Program-made: the position numbers and the translations under genes
From: CBDAUN01 sp965200645
GTDB lineage: Bacteria > Pseudomonadota > Gammaproteobacteria > Arenicellales > JAJDZL01
NCBI GenBank assembly: GCA_965200645.1
Contig: CBDAUN010000001.1
Location: 1 to 64,000 of the forward strand
Reading direction: 5' to 3'
DNA length: 64,000 nt
The notes under the pieces: model-generated
Told to the model about the DNA's origin: nothing
Database searches by the model: none
The model's input: the letters and a program-made list of their open reading frames with translations, nothing else
Shown: one piece after another, positions 56,468-64,000 of the stretch
How the letters are laid out: every line of letters starts with the position of its first letter
How positions within the stretch are numbered: the first letter of the stretch is position 1

Positions 56468-56800
56468 ATGAATAGTAGCCTATTTGAGTTTGACTGCAAC
56501 GGGACTCTGAAAAAGCACAAGAATTTGGCGGAAAGCAACGCTCACAAGATATTTCTCAGTGCCGGTATTCTTCTTGGCTGTCCTAATTTGATACGGAACC
56601 GTATTTTATTGTCTAAAACTCAGCTTAAGAGAGGCGGGAAACTGACAAATGTTTCACTCGAACTTGTAGCAGAAGCCCAAATGAATCGCACAAAATTACA
56701 TGGTTTTGATCTCCCAAACCATAGTCTCAACGAAGCCGCTCATGCATTCACTTTCGAGTGTATTAGAATTGAACACTACTTCATCCAACCACATAGTTAA
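56468..56800 (+). CDS. hypothetical protein, uncertain
   Basis: A possible 110-residue protein starting MNSSLFEFDCNG, rich in Asn, Leu and His and with no recognisable motif. No strong ribosome binding site is visible. It could be a chance frame in the tail of the helicase island. A GTG start at 56441 would add nine residues. Confidence 0.25.
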   Translation: MNSSLFEFDCNGTLKKHKNLAESNAHKIFLSAGILLGCPNLIRNRILLSKTQLKRGGKLTNVSLELVAEAQMNRTKLHGFDLPNHSLNEAAHAFTFECIRIEHYFIQPHS

Positions 56801-57051
56801 TTTAACTTTTTCCTAGATTCAACTGCCCTGTTTCGGGATCGCAAATGATTATTTCGATTTGGCCAGCAATAAGCGAATAGTGCAACAAACCAAAAATTCT
56901 TGATCAGTTGAGTTGTTCCTAAAACATCAAACGTTGCACAACCCGAATCATGTTCTCTTACTTGGAACTGCCTTCCACCACCGTCCAATTGTCCTTGTGA
57001 GTATGCCAAAGTAAAACTTCATTTGAACGAATTCTATCTGTTACCCTTTGA

Positions 57052-57255
57052 TTAATCGAACCTCATGAAATTTTTCAAGCGTTCAAGAACTCGCTTCATA
57101 TCCTCGTGCTCGGGGCTACCTTCGGGCACCTCCCATCTTTCATAATAACTATGCCAAGGTAAATTCGCTTTACGAAGAGCTTGACGGAACCTTTTCGGAC
57201 TAATTCCAGCTTCCTTTGCCATATCCACTGCAGTGACATTTCTACTGCTAAACAT
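57052..57255 (-). CDS. small HTH-like protein
   Basis: A 67-residue protein with a strong ribosome binding site (GGAGGT 9-10 bases before the ATG). The segment AVDMAKEAGISPKRFRQALRKAN (residues 9-31) has helix-turn-helix character, and WEVPEGSPEHEDMKRVLERL follows. It might be a small DNA-binding regulator or an antitoxin-like protein. The nearest gene is the helicase, 660 bases away and convergent. I do not recognise a family. Confidence 0.6.
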   Translation of the reverse strand: MFSSRNVTAVDMAKEAGISPKRFRQALRKANLPWHSYYERWEVPEGSPEHEDMKRVLERLKNFMRFD

Positions 57256-57649
57256 TTTCTAATACCTCCATTTATCCAGTTACTTCGCCGGCGACCCAAC
57301 AGTACCGACTTTAAATTTTTCTAGTACGCATTGAACTTTAAGAGTCCATATAACTCAGTTCATATTTCTAATTTTCACCACCCAACGCTACTGAAGTTGA
57401 TGTAACAACGAAGTTTGTTTTCCGTTAATACACATTCTAAGCCTGCAGAAAGCATTGCTCTTTAATCTACTCGACCATTTCTAGCTAATGATATTAAGTC
57501 CATTACGAAGAAATTTTATTTTAAATGATTTTTCTACTAATACTTTTATTCACAGCCCTTGTGAAGAGTCCATAGCAACATTTTTGTTTCAGCACTCATT
57601 TGGTGGTTCAAAGCACCTTCAATAGAAATCCACCTCCCACATTAACGTA
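57256..57649. other. intergenic region
   Basis: Promoter side of the small HTH-like gene, up to the target duplication of the IS. AT-rich, no gene seen. Confidence 0.4.
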
Positions 57650-57657
57650 ATTCCATC
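57650..57657. repeat. 8-bp target duplication, left copy
   Basis: ATTCCATC directly before the IS terminus; repeated directly after the other terminus at 59512-59519. Confidence 0.85.
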
Positions 57658-57867
57658 GAGAGGGTTTCGGGTGCTCTAGCGTGTTGATTTAAATGTTGTT
57701 TTCAATGGGTTAATTTTTCGTTTACCCCACAAAAAGGGCTTTTTGACCCGGTTTTAGGCGATTTTCGGCGCTGCACCACAAATTCCACCCCAGAACCTCC
57801 ATATATGCCACTATCAAACACTTAAGCTATTGATATTGCTTAATAAAAAGCCGCATCCTCAGGGCTT

Positions 57868-57890
57868 TTCGAGTATCATAGATACTCGAA
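57868..57890 (+). promoter_or_regulatory. hairpin before the transposase start
   Basis: TTCGAGTATC-ATA-GATACTCGAA is a perfect 10-bp stem with a three-base loop, 30 bases before the transposase ATG. At the same position the copies at 28847 and 48022 have AGTAGC-ATG-GCTACT, a paired change (T-A to G-C) that keeps the stem. It could block ribosome access to read-through transcripts, as in some other IS families, or serve as a transposase site. Confidence 0.55.
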
Positions 57891-57920
57891 TAAACTAATA
57901 ACAACCCATCAGGTGCGGCA

Positions 57921-59262
57921 ATGATCAATAATACTCTGTTTTCCTGGCACATGTTCGATGAGTACAGTGACCTGACCCGTTTAACCACGGTGGTCGAAAC
58001 CATGGAACTTGACGACCTCGTCCATGAGATCAACCTGCGGCGCCGAGGCACGCGCTGCGAATGGCCCGCCAAGGCGATGCTCACCGCATTGATCGCGCGC
58101 AGCGTCTACCAGCATTCTTCAATCGAGTCCCTGCGCCGAGAGTTAAAGCGCAATCCATCGTTGATGCGCGCCTGTGGGTTTGAGCATTACGGCGATGGGT
58201 ACAACGACATCGACTACCGGGTGCCATCAAAAAGTGCGTTTAGCCGCTTTATCGCGGTGGTGCTCGAAGTCGAACGCGACGCTGCCGGTTTAAGCCAGAT
58301 GCAGCAGCGGCTGACCGACGAACTGGTAGAACTACTGCCGGACTTTGGTGCTGATGTGGGCTTCGACGGCAAAGCCCTTCGTTCGCATTCGACTGGACGT
58401 CGTACGGCCCGCACCGGCCAGCCATCAGACCCGGACGCCGCCTGGGGATGCCACTCGTACTTCAGTACCGACCACACTGGACGTGAACAAAAGATTACTA
58501 AACGCTGGTTCGGCTACAAGACACACTGGTTAGCTGACGTACGCTATGCAATTCCAATCAACTGGACCACCCGTCCCGCCAATGAAAGTGAACATCGTCA
58601 CAGTAAAGCACTCGTCGAGCAGTACTTGAACAGCCCTGCAGGGGCACGCTGTCAGACCTTCGTCGCCGACCGTGGCCTGGACGACAACCAGATTCGACGT
58701 ATGATTCACCGCAGTGATCGAGACCCGCCGAATGTGGCAAGACCCAGCCCTGCCAGGCGAAGTACACCCGACCCGGGCGCTCAACGCCGATGTCATCGAC
58801 CACCTCATCTATGACGAACGTGGAATAGTCTCTTGTCGTTGTCCACAGACCGGCCAAATTCGCCAGATGGCCTATCACGGTGTCGAAAAGACACGTCAAA
58901 CTCTCAAGTACCACTGTCCAGCCGCTCACTACGGGTTCGAATGTCTCGGCCGTGACCAATGCTACCAAGATGCCGGTACCCCGAATTCGCGCTGTCGAGT
59001 GGTACGCGTGAAGTTTGATGAGAACAATCTTCGTACCATTGGCACCTTGCCACGTAACACCTATAAGTGGAAACGACTGTACTCCGCACGCAATGCGCTT
59101 GAGCGTATCAATGCCCGCTCGGCTCGAGACTTCAACCTGCATCATCACTATATCAGAGGACTCGGCGCCATGCAGCTGGCAGTGGATCTTTCACTACTGA
59201 CCATGCAGGCGCTGGCGATCAGTGCGATTCGTGCTAATCAACCGGCACGAATGCGCTCGTGA
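57921..59262 (+). pseudogene. DDE transposase of the 1.85-kb IS, 14-base deletion
   Basis: The first part (57921-58730) is undamaged: MINNTLFSWHMFDEYSDLTRL, WPAKAMLTALIARSVYQHSS, a DUF772-like start; GFEHYGDGYNDIDYRVPSKSAFSRF; FDGKALRSHSTGR; and FVADRGLDDNQIRRMIHRS. Then 14 bases present in the copy at 29110 (between two CGCAGT repeats) are missing, and the rest (VIETRRMWQDP to RANQPARMRS) is in another frame. The protein would be about 447 residues if intact. The catalytic Asp residues and the C-terminal Glu region are therefore separated. Confidence 0.88.
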
Positions 59263-59511
59263 GTACGGGCGGCGGCCTGACGCGCAACTGGCCCAATCAC
59301 TGACGCCGCCCGAAAGGAGCGGCACCGCCAGGCGTGTACTTTTTCTGCACATTATCGCCCACTGGCGCTGTTCGGCGACCCATCAGCGCCGGATTCGCCA
59401 ATGTTCACGCAAATCGCACGAATGACTCGCCGATATGCCTTCTAATTTAGCTCTGGTTAGGCAAAATATCGACTTTTAAAGTCGTAGAATGACTTCAAAC
59501 GGGAAACTCTC

Positions 59512-59519
59512 ATTCCATC
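59512..59519. repeat. 8-bp target duplication, right copy
   Basis: ATTCCATC, identical to 57650-57657. Confidence 0.85.
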
Positions 59520-59528
59520 ATCTCACGA

Positions 59529-59557
59529 TTGAATTTTTCCCATTGTGTAGTTATCAT
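59529..59557 (+). promoter_or_regulatory. putative promoter of the ATP synthase operon
   Basis: TTGAAT (59529-59534), 17 bases, TATCAT (59552-59557) resembles a sigma-70 promoter. It begins 18 bases after the IS end and lies 117 bases before the atpI ATG. If it is the native promoter, the IS separated it from any upstream control sites. Confidence 0.4.
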
Positions 59558-59673
59558 TCTAACTCGACTGAAAAACCGATTTTCCCGAGCAAAAATGACG
59601 CAGTTGAACTTTTTGATAGCTGCGTAGTAACCAATACTCACCACAATAACAATACCCAGTCTTGAACGACTTA

Positions 59674-60081
59674 ATGCATACTCCCCAAGCCGTTCCTAGA
59701 CGACTGACAATCCCGACTGGTGCGGCTCGAATTCCGTTAACTCAGGCTGTCATCACCCTAATTGCTGCTGGATTATTCGCACTTATCGACTTCACCGCTG
59801 CATACTCAGCCTTTTTCGGTGGACTGGCTTGTATTCTTCCTAGCACTTACGCGGTTTGGCGGGTATTTGGTGCCGGTAGAGGTTCACACCCGTCTGGCTT
59901 TCGAACCTTCGGTATCATGATGCGTGCCGAGTTTTCAAAATTCGTGTTGACAGGTGCACTATTTGCCTTAATCTTTTGGCTCGTGCCCGACATCAACCCC
60001 CTAGCAATGTTCTCAGTTTTCGTACTGGCCATGTTAGCCGGGTGGATTGAGGCAGGACTCAGAATAAATTCGTATAATTGA
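59674..60081 (+). CDS. atpI: ATP synthase protein I
   Basis: A 135-residue inner-membrane protein with four hydrophobic segments (AVITLIAAGLFALIDF, AYSAFFGGLACILPSTYAVW, FVLTGALFALIFWLV, MFSVFVLAMLAGWIEAGL). The GGLACILPSTYAVWR motif is typical of AtpI. It may help assemble the c-ring or bring in Mg2+. The ATG at 59674 is preferred over the TTG at 59662. It is first in the atp operon, as usual. Confidence 0.85.
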   Translation: MHTPQAVPRRLTIPTGAARIPLTQAVITLIAAGLFALIDFTAAYSAFFGGLACILPSTYAVWRVFGAGRGSHPSGFRTFGIMMRAEFSKFVLTGALFALIFWLVPDINPLAMFSVFVLAMLAGWIEAGLRINSYN

Positions 60082-60128
60082 TACGATTTTTTATTATTAC
60101 AAACATTGAATAATCACTTAGCCCAACA

Positions 60129-60974
60129 ATGGCAGCAGGCGAAGAACTAACCTCATCTGGCTATATTAAGCACCACCTCCAGAACCTTACGTTCGGCAAC
60201 CACCCCGAACACGGCTGGAGCATCGCACATGGTGTTGAAGAGGCACAGGCCATGGGCTTTTGGGCATTTCACCTCGACAGCCTGTTTTGGTCGATTTTCT
60301 TAGGTGCTCTATTCATACTCATCTTTCGGCGTATTGCCGTTCGCATGACTGCTGGAATTCCCGGAAGCACCCAAAACTTCATTGAGTGGATTGTCGATTT
60401 CATCGAAGACAATGTTCGAGGTTCGTTTTCTGGTGGCAGGAACGACTTGGTCGCCCCACTCGCACTAACACTGTTTGTGTGGATTTTGCTCATGAACCTA
60501 ATGGACTTGGTACCGGTTGACTGGATTCCGGAACTCGCCATGGCTATTGGCATTCCATACATGAAGGTCGTACCAACGACCGACCCGAATATAACATTTT
60601 CGCTATCCCTTTCCGTATTTGCTCTAATGATCTTCTACAGTTTCAAGGTAAAGGGAGTTGGCGGATTTTTGGGAGAACTCACCCTGCAACCATTTGGTAA
60701 ATTCATGGTGCCGGTTAATTTGTTCCTCGAGGGAATAGGCCTGCTTGCAAAACCGCTTTCGCACTCCCTGCGACTGTTCGGTAACCTGTATGCAGGCGAA
60801 ATGATTTTCATTTTGATTGCACTGCTGTTCAATGCAGGTTTAACATTCGCTATCCTAGGCGGATTTCTGCAATGGGCTTGGGCAGTGTTTCACGTATTGA
60901 TTGTTCTGTTGCAGGCGTTCATCTTCATGGTACTGACAATCGTCTACTTGGACATGGCGCATCATAAACATTAA
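60129..60974 (+). CDS. atpB: ATP synthase F0 subunit a
   Basis: A 281-residue membrane subunit that forms the two proton half-channels. MNLMDLVPVDWIPELAMAIG and DPNITFSLSLSVFALMIFYS are typical of the gammaproteobacterial type. HSLRLFGNLYAGEMIFILIALLF near residue 215 contains the essential Arg facing the c-ring. The C-terminus VLLQAFIFMVLTIVYLDMAHHKH is also canonical. It follows atpI by 47 bases. Confidence 0.97.
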   Translation: MAAGEELTSSGYIKHHLQNLTFGNHPEHGWSIAHGVEEAQAMGFWAFHLDSLFWSIFLGALFILIFRRIAVRMTAGIPGSTQNFIEWIVDFIEDNVRGSFSGGRNDLVAPLALTLFVWILLMNLMDLVPVDWIPELAMAIGIPYMKVVPTTDPNITFSLSLSVFALMIFYSFKVKGVGGFLGELTLQPFGKFMVPVNLFLEGIGLLAKPLSHSLRLFGNLYAGEMIFILIALLFNAGLTFAILGGFLQWAWAVFHVLIVLLQAFIFMVLTIVYLDMAHHKH

Positions 60975-61022
60975 ATTAAAAGATTTTCTACAACAAAGGT
61001 TTGCTTAATCGGAGATAACACT

Positions 61023-61253
61023 ATGGAAGCAGCGTTGTATTTTATTGCCGGTGCCGTTTTACTAGGCATGGGCGCAGTTGGAGCAGCTGTAGGTATTGGA
61101 ATCCTGGGCGCACGGTTCATCGAAGGAATCGCTCGTCAGCCAGAGTTGCTGCCGATGCTGCGAGTACAATTTTTTATCATGATGGGGCTTGTAGACGCGG
61201 TACCCATGATTGGCGTCGGCATCGCATTCTACATCCTGTTCGCTGTAGCGTAG
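61023..61253 (+). CDS. atpE: ATP synthase F0 subunit c
   Basis: A 76-residue hairpin of two membrane helices that forms the rotor ring. The loop ARQPELLPMLRVQFF has the conserved R-Q-P. The ion-carrying residue is Asp58 in GLVDAVPMIG, with no Na+-type glutamine/serine pattern, so it should be proton-driven. A ribosome binding site CGGAGAT lies before the ATG. Confidence 0.97.
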   Translation: MEAALYFIAGAVLLGMGAVGAAVGIGILGARFIEGIARQPELLPMLRVQFFIMMGLVDAVPMIGVGIAFYILFAVA

Positions 61254-61308
61254 CTCGCGCTTTGTCGCGATTGCGCGGTTTGAACAATAAATTGTAAGAG
61301 GCAATGTC

Positions 61309-61785
61309 ATGAACATTAATTTGACACTGCTGGGTCAGACGATTACGTTCATCATTTTCGTCTGGTTCTGCATGAAATTTATTTGGCCTCCAATCATGAC
61401 GGCCTTGGAGGAGCGACGTAAAACCATCGCAGATGGTCTTGCTGCTGCTGAAGAGGGTCAGCGTCAGCGTGAACAGGGCACTGAACAGGCAGGAGAAATT
61501 GTCGAACAGGCAAAGGCTCAAGCACAGGAAATTATCGCTCGTGCCGAAAAGCGCGGGTCCGAGGTAATTTCTGAAGCGAAGGTTGATGCACGAACCGAAG
61601 GCGAGCGCATCTTGGAAAGTGCCCGCACCGAAATCGAAATGGAAACCTTCCGAGCTAAAGAGGAACTGCGTAATCAAGTTGCTGTCCTGGCAGTTGCAGG
61701 CGCTCAACAAATTCTTCAACGAGAAGTTGACGCCAGTGCGCACGAGAAAATGCTCAACGACTTGGCCGATACCCTGAAGACTTAG
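61309..61785 (+). CDS. atpF: ATP synthase F0 subunit b
   Basis: A 158-residue peripheral-stalk protein. The N-terminal MNINLTLLGQTITFIIFVWFCMKFIWPPIM is the membrane anchor and hinge. The remainder is a long charged coiled coil (ALEERRKTIADGLAAAEEG and so on) ending LNDLADTLKT. The GAGGCAAT before the ATG acts as a ribosome binding site. Confidence 0.97.
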   Translation: MNINLTLLGQTITFIIFVWFCMKFIWPPIMTALEERRKTIADGLAAAEEGQRQREQGTEQAGEIVEQAKAQAQEIIARAEKRGSEVISEAKVDARTEGERILESARTEIEMETFRAKEELRNQVAVLAVAGAQQILQREVDASAHEKMLNDLADTLKT

Positions 61786-61799
61786 GTTTCTTATTTACC

Positions 61800-62336
61800 A
61801 TGGCTCAGAATTCTCACATTGCACGTCCTTATGCGCAGGCAATCTTTGAACTTGCACAAGATTCTCAGCAATTAGAATCCTGGTCCGGGCATCTTGAGTT
61901 ACTAAGCGAAATTGTCACCAACGAACAAATGAGTTCAGTCATCTCAGATCCCAGAATTAGCCGAGACGCAGTGCTCGAAATAATTTTGGACATTGGCAGT
62001 GATGCAATTGATGATCAAGTACGCAACTTGGTTCGTATCCTGACTCACTATCGGCGCTTGGCAGTCATTCCGGACATTGCAAAGATGTATGAAACGTTGC
62101 GTGCTGAAGCCGAGGGAATCATCGAGGCTGAAGTTGAGTCTGCCCAGGCTATGAGTTCGGAACATGAGCAGATTATTGCTGATGCACTGGAAGGTAAGTT
62201 GGGTCGTAAGGTACGACTGAGCAACGTCGTGAACGAAGAACTGATTGGTGGCGTGGTTGTCAGAGCCGGCGACTGGGTAATTGACGGCTCCGTACGTGCC
62301 CAACTGAATAAGCTCTCCAGCGCTTTGGGTGTTTGA
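61800..62336 (+). CDS. atpH: ATP synthase F1 subunit delta
   Basis: A 178-residue subunit linking the F1 head to the b stalk. HIARPYAQAIFELA at the start and the C-terminal NEELIGGVVVRAGDWVIDGSVRAQLNKL are conserved. Intergenic spacing to atpF is 14 bases. Confidence 0.96.
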   Translation: MAQNSHIARPYAQAIFELAQDSQQLESWSGHLELLSEIVTNEQMSSVISDPRISRDAVLEIILDIGSDAIDDQVRNLVRILTHYRRLAVIPDIAKMYETLRAEAEGIIEAEVESAQAMSSEHEQIIADALEGKLGRKVRLSNVVNEELIGGVVVRAGDWVIDGSVRAQLNKLSSALGV

Positions 62337-62392
62337 GGGACCTAAAGAATATTGAACAACTGCCATAATTCGAATATAGAGGAACACATGAA

Positions 62393-63940
62393 ATGGCGAT
62401 GCAATTGAACCCGTCTGAAATTAGTGAATTAATCAAGGCACGAATATCCGACCTCGATTCGACCGCACAAGCAGGTAGCGAAGGAACTGTGGTGTTGTTA
62501 ACGGACGGTATCGTCCGAATACATGGATTGGCCGACGCACTTCAAGGCGAAATGCTGGAGTTTCCAGGCGATACCTTCGGGCTTGCCCTTAACTTGGAAC
62601 ACGATTCAGTCGGTGCCGTTATTCTCGGCGACTACGAACACATTTCCGAAGGCGATACAGTACGTTGCACCAACCGTATTTTGGAAGTCCCCGTCGGCGA
62701 AGCACTGCTTGGACGAGTCGTCGACGCATTGGGTCAGCCCATTGACGGTAAGGGACCAATTGAAGCAGTTCGGTCTGAACCTATCGAAAAAGTCGCACCC
62801 GGCGTGATTTCCAGACAGTCAGTCTCCCAGCCCGTCCAAACCGGACTGAAATCCATTGACTCCATGGTGCCAATCGGGCGGGGACAGCGTGAGTTGATTA
62901 TTGGCGACCGCCAAACTGGAAAAACCGCTGTCGCCATTGATACCATCATTAACCAGATTGGCACGGGTATTAAATGTATCTACGTAGCTATCGGCCAAAA
63001 GTTTTCCAGTATCGCCAACGTAGTACGTAAGTTGGAAGAGTATGGCGCAATGGAACACACCATCGTCGTATCCGCATCGGCAGCTGAAAGTGCAGCCATG
63101 CAATACATTGCACCTTATTCCGGCTGTACCATGGGAGAATACTTTCGCGACAAAGGCGAGGATGCACTGATCATCTACGACGATCTAACCAAGCAGGCTT
63201 GGGCTTATCGTCAAATGTCCCTGCTCCTTCGCAGACCACCGGGTCGTGAAGCCTATCCGGGCGATGTGTTCTATTTGCATTCAAGACTGCTAGAACGAGC
63301 GGCACGAATCAACGCTGATCACGTTGAGTCTATCACCAACGGCGAAGTAACCGGACAAACCGGATCGCTGACCGCATTACCGATCATCGAAACCCAGGCA
63401 GGTGACGTATCAGCCTTTGTCCCGACAAATGTTATTTCGATTACGGACGGCCAAATCTATCTCGAAAGTGACTTGTTCAATGCAAATATTCGACCTGCAA
63501 TCAATGCAGGACTGTCGGTCTCTCGAGTGGGTGGTGCGGCACAATCTCCAATCATCAAAAAACTCGGCGGCGGGATTCGACTTGCATTAGCACAGTATAG
63601 AGAACTAGCCGCATTTTCGCAGTTTGCATCCGATCTTGATGAAGCCACACGAAAGCAGCTTGAGCGAGGTCAGCGTGTAACGGAAGTTATGAAGCAACCG
63701 CAGTATTCACCACTATCCGTTTGTGAAATGGCACTCGCACTATACGCTGCCAACGAAGGTTATTTGGATGATGTTGAAATCAGCAAAGTCGTTGCATTCG
63801 AAAACGCAATGCAGGCGTACCTGCGTTCCAACTATTCGGAGTTGATTGATGCAGTCAATGCTAACCCGGTCTACGACGATGATGTCGCTGCTAAATTCAA
63901 GGCCGCTTTAGATGACTTCATAGCGAACGGCTCTTATTGA
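62393..63940 (+). CDS. atpA: ATP synthase F1 subunit alpha
   Basis: A 515-residue non-catalytic nucleotide-binding subunit. The N-terminal MQLNPSEISELIKARI, the P-loop GDRQTGKTAVAIDTI (around residue 170), and the block RPPGREAYPGDVFYLHSRLLERAA are standard. SVSRVGGAAQ, with the alpha Arg finger region, is near residue 373. A ribosome binding site GAGGAAC precedes the ATG, which overlaps an out-of-frame ATG three bases earlier. Confidence 0.98.
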   Translation: MAMQLNPSEISELIKARISDLDSTAQAGSEGTVVLLTDGIVRIHGLADALQGEMLEFPGDTFGLALNLEHDSVGAVILGDYEHISEGDTVRCTNRILEVPVGEALLGRVVDALGQPIDGKGPIEAVRSEPIEKVAPGVISRQSVSQPVQTGLKSIDSMVPIGRGQRELIIGDRQTGKTAVAIDTIINQIGTGIKCIYVAIGQKFSSIANVVRKLEEYGAMEHTIVVSASAAESAAMQYIAPYSGCTMGEYFRDKGEDALIIYDDLTKQAWAYRQMSLLLRRPPGREAYPGDVFYLHSRLLERAARINADHVESITNGEVTGQTGSLTALPIIETQAGDVSAFVPTNVISITDGQIYLESDLFNANIRPAINAGLSVSRVGGAAQSPIIKKLGGGIRLALAQYRELAAFSQFASDLDEATRKQLERGQRVTEVMKQPQYSPLSVCEMALALYAANEGYLDDVEISKVVAFENAMQAYLRSNYSELIDAVNANPVYDDDVAAKFKAALDDFIANGSY

Positions 63941-63987
63941 TCTATCAGTTAGTTTCGTTTTGACAAGTTAAATTGAGTTCAAAATAG

Positions 63988-64000
63988 ATGTCCGGCGCCA
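63988..64000 (+). CDS. atpG: ATP synthase F1 subunit gamma, start only
   Basis: ATG TCC GGC GCC (M-S-G-A) at the window edge fits the MxGA beginning of AtpG, in the expected place after atpA. Only the first codons are visible. Confidence 0.6.

Larger units (their letters stand above)
57658..59511 (+). mobile_element. 1.85-kb-family IS, complete copy with 8-bp target duplication
   Basis: Exact ends: GAGAGGGTTTCGGG at the left, GGGAAACTCTC at the right, with short imperfect inverted termini (GAGAG..TTTC). The flanking ATTCCATC repeats fix the boundaries. The length is 1854 bases. It is the best reference copy for the family. It lies about 160 bases upstream of atpI. Confidence 0.92.

Noticed and set aside
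58690..58740. Programmed ribosomal frameshift in the IS transposase
   Set aside because: The frame change is explained by a 14-base deletion between CGCAGT repeats relative to the copy at 28.8 kb, which reads through. No slippery run is present.
48022..59511. The helicase gene as cargo of a composite transposon formed by the two inverted IS copies
   Set aside because: Each IS has its own short direct repeats (ATTTTC around the first, ATTCCATC around the second), so they look like separate insertions. The outer flanks do not match each other.
1..64000. CRISPR arrays
   Set aside because: No regularly spaced short repeats were found; the repeated elements are IS termini and gene paralogues.

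Overview
The window looks like part of a moderately AT-rich gammaproteobacterial chromosome. This is inferred from the gene types and orders seen: rplM-rpsI, a tRNA-Gln(CUG) with encoded CCA, an ErpA-type Fe-S carrier, an outer-membrane porin, and an atpI-B-E-F-H-A-(G) operon. The genome carries many insertion sequences (IS) and decayed genes, as in a recently remodelled or host-associated lineage. The species cannot be named from the sequence.

Layout. 0-7 kb is a graveyard: a partial porin, an intact IS1634-type element, a broken second porin, and relics of a TraG/VirD4-like ATPase and two glycosyltransferases. 7.8-14.4 kb is mostly intact (minus strand): a Cys/Met-metabolism PLP enzyme, a stand-alone VirD4-like ATPase with a nuclease-like tail, a TauE-type permease, an ErpA-type protein, tRNA-Gln, rpsI and rplM. 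14.4-17.6 kb is a composite-transposon-like block bounded by a 10-bp direct repeat and carrying a methyltransferase-like gene. 17.7-47.7 kb is a large surface-glycan island. 48-59.5 kb holds two copies of one IS on either side of a 2057-residue helicase-nuclease that resembles defence proteins. 59.5 kb to the end is the ATP synthase operon.

The glycan island is the main discovery. It contains most of a pseudaminic acid pathway: pseB-pseC on the plus strand and pseF-pseG-pseI on the minus strand, followed by a WbqC-like protein, an FAD oxidoreductase and a methyltransferase. No PseH acetyltransferase was found. Around it are five GT92-like glycosyltransferase paralogues, three full-length GT4 paralogues, a GT8-like enzyme, a capsule-type transferase and a pyruvyltransferase-like protein. 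Six of these genes contain a G or C homopolymer of 10-13 bases inside the coding region. I saw no other run longer than 7 in the window. Four tracts (GT92 at 26.8 kb, GT92 at 33.6 kb, the FAD enzyme at 36.9 kb, pseB at 42.8 kb) are at a length that breaks the gene, and the remaining frame carries on the expected protein. Two (GT4 genes at 24.6 and 46.5 kb) are in frame. The simplest reading is a multi-gene phase-variation system that switches both synthesis of the sugar (pseB) and its assembly or decoration. Tract-free paralogues sit beside the switchable ones, and decayed copies show that the island evolves by duplication and loss. Homopolymer sequencing error is the main alternative.

The second mobile family is a 1.85-kb DDE-transposase element present in several full-size or fragmentary copies. 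The copies share inactivating mutations in a mosaic pattern, and a hairpin upstream of the transposase shows a compensatory base-pair change between copies. One copy lies immediately upstream of atpI.
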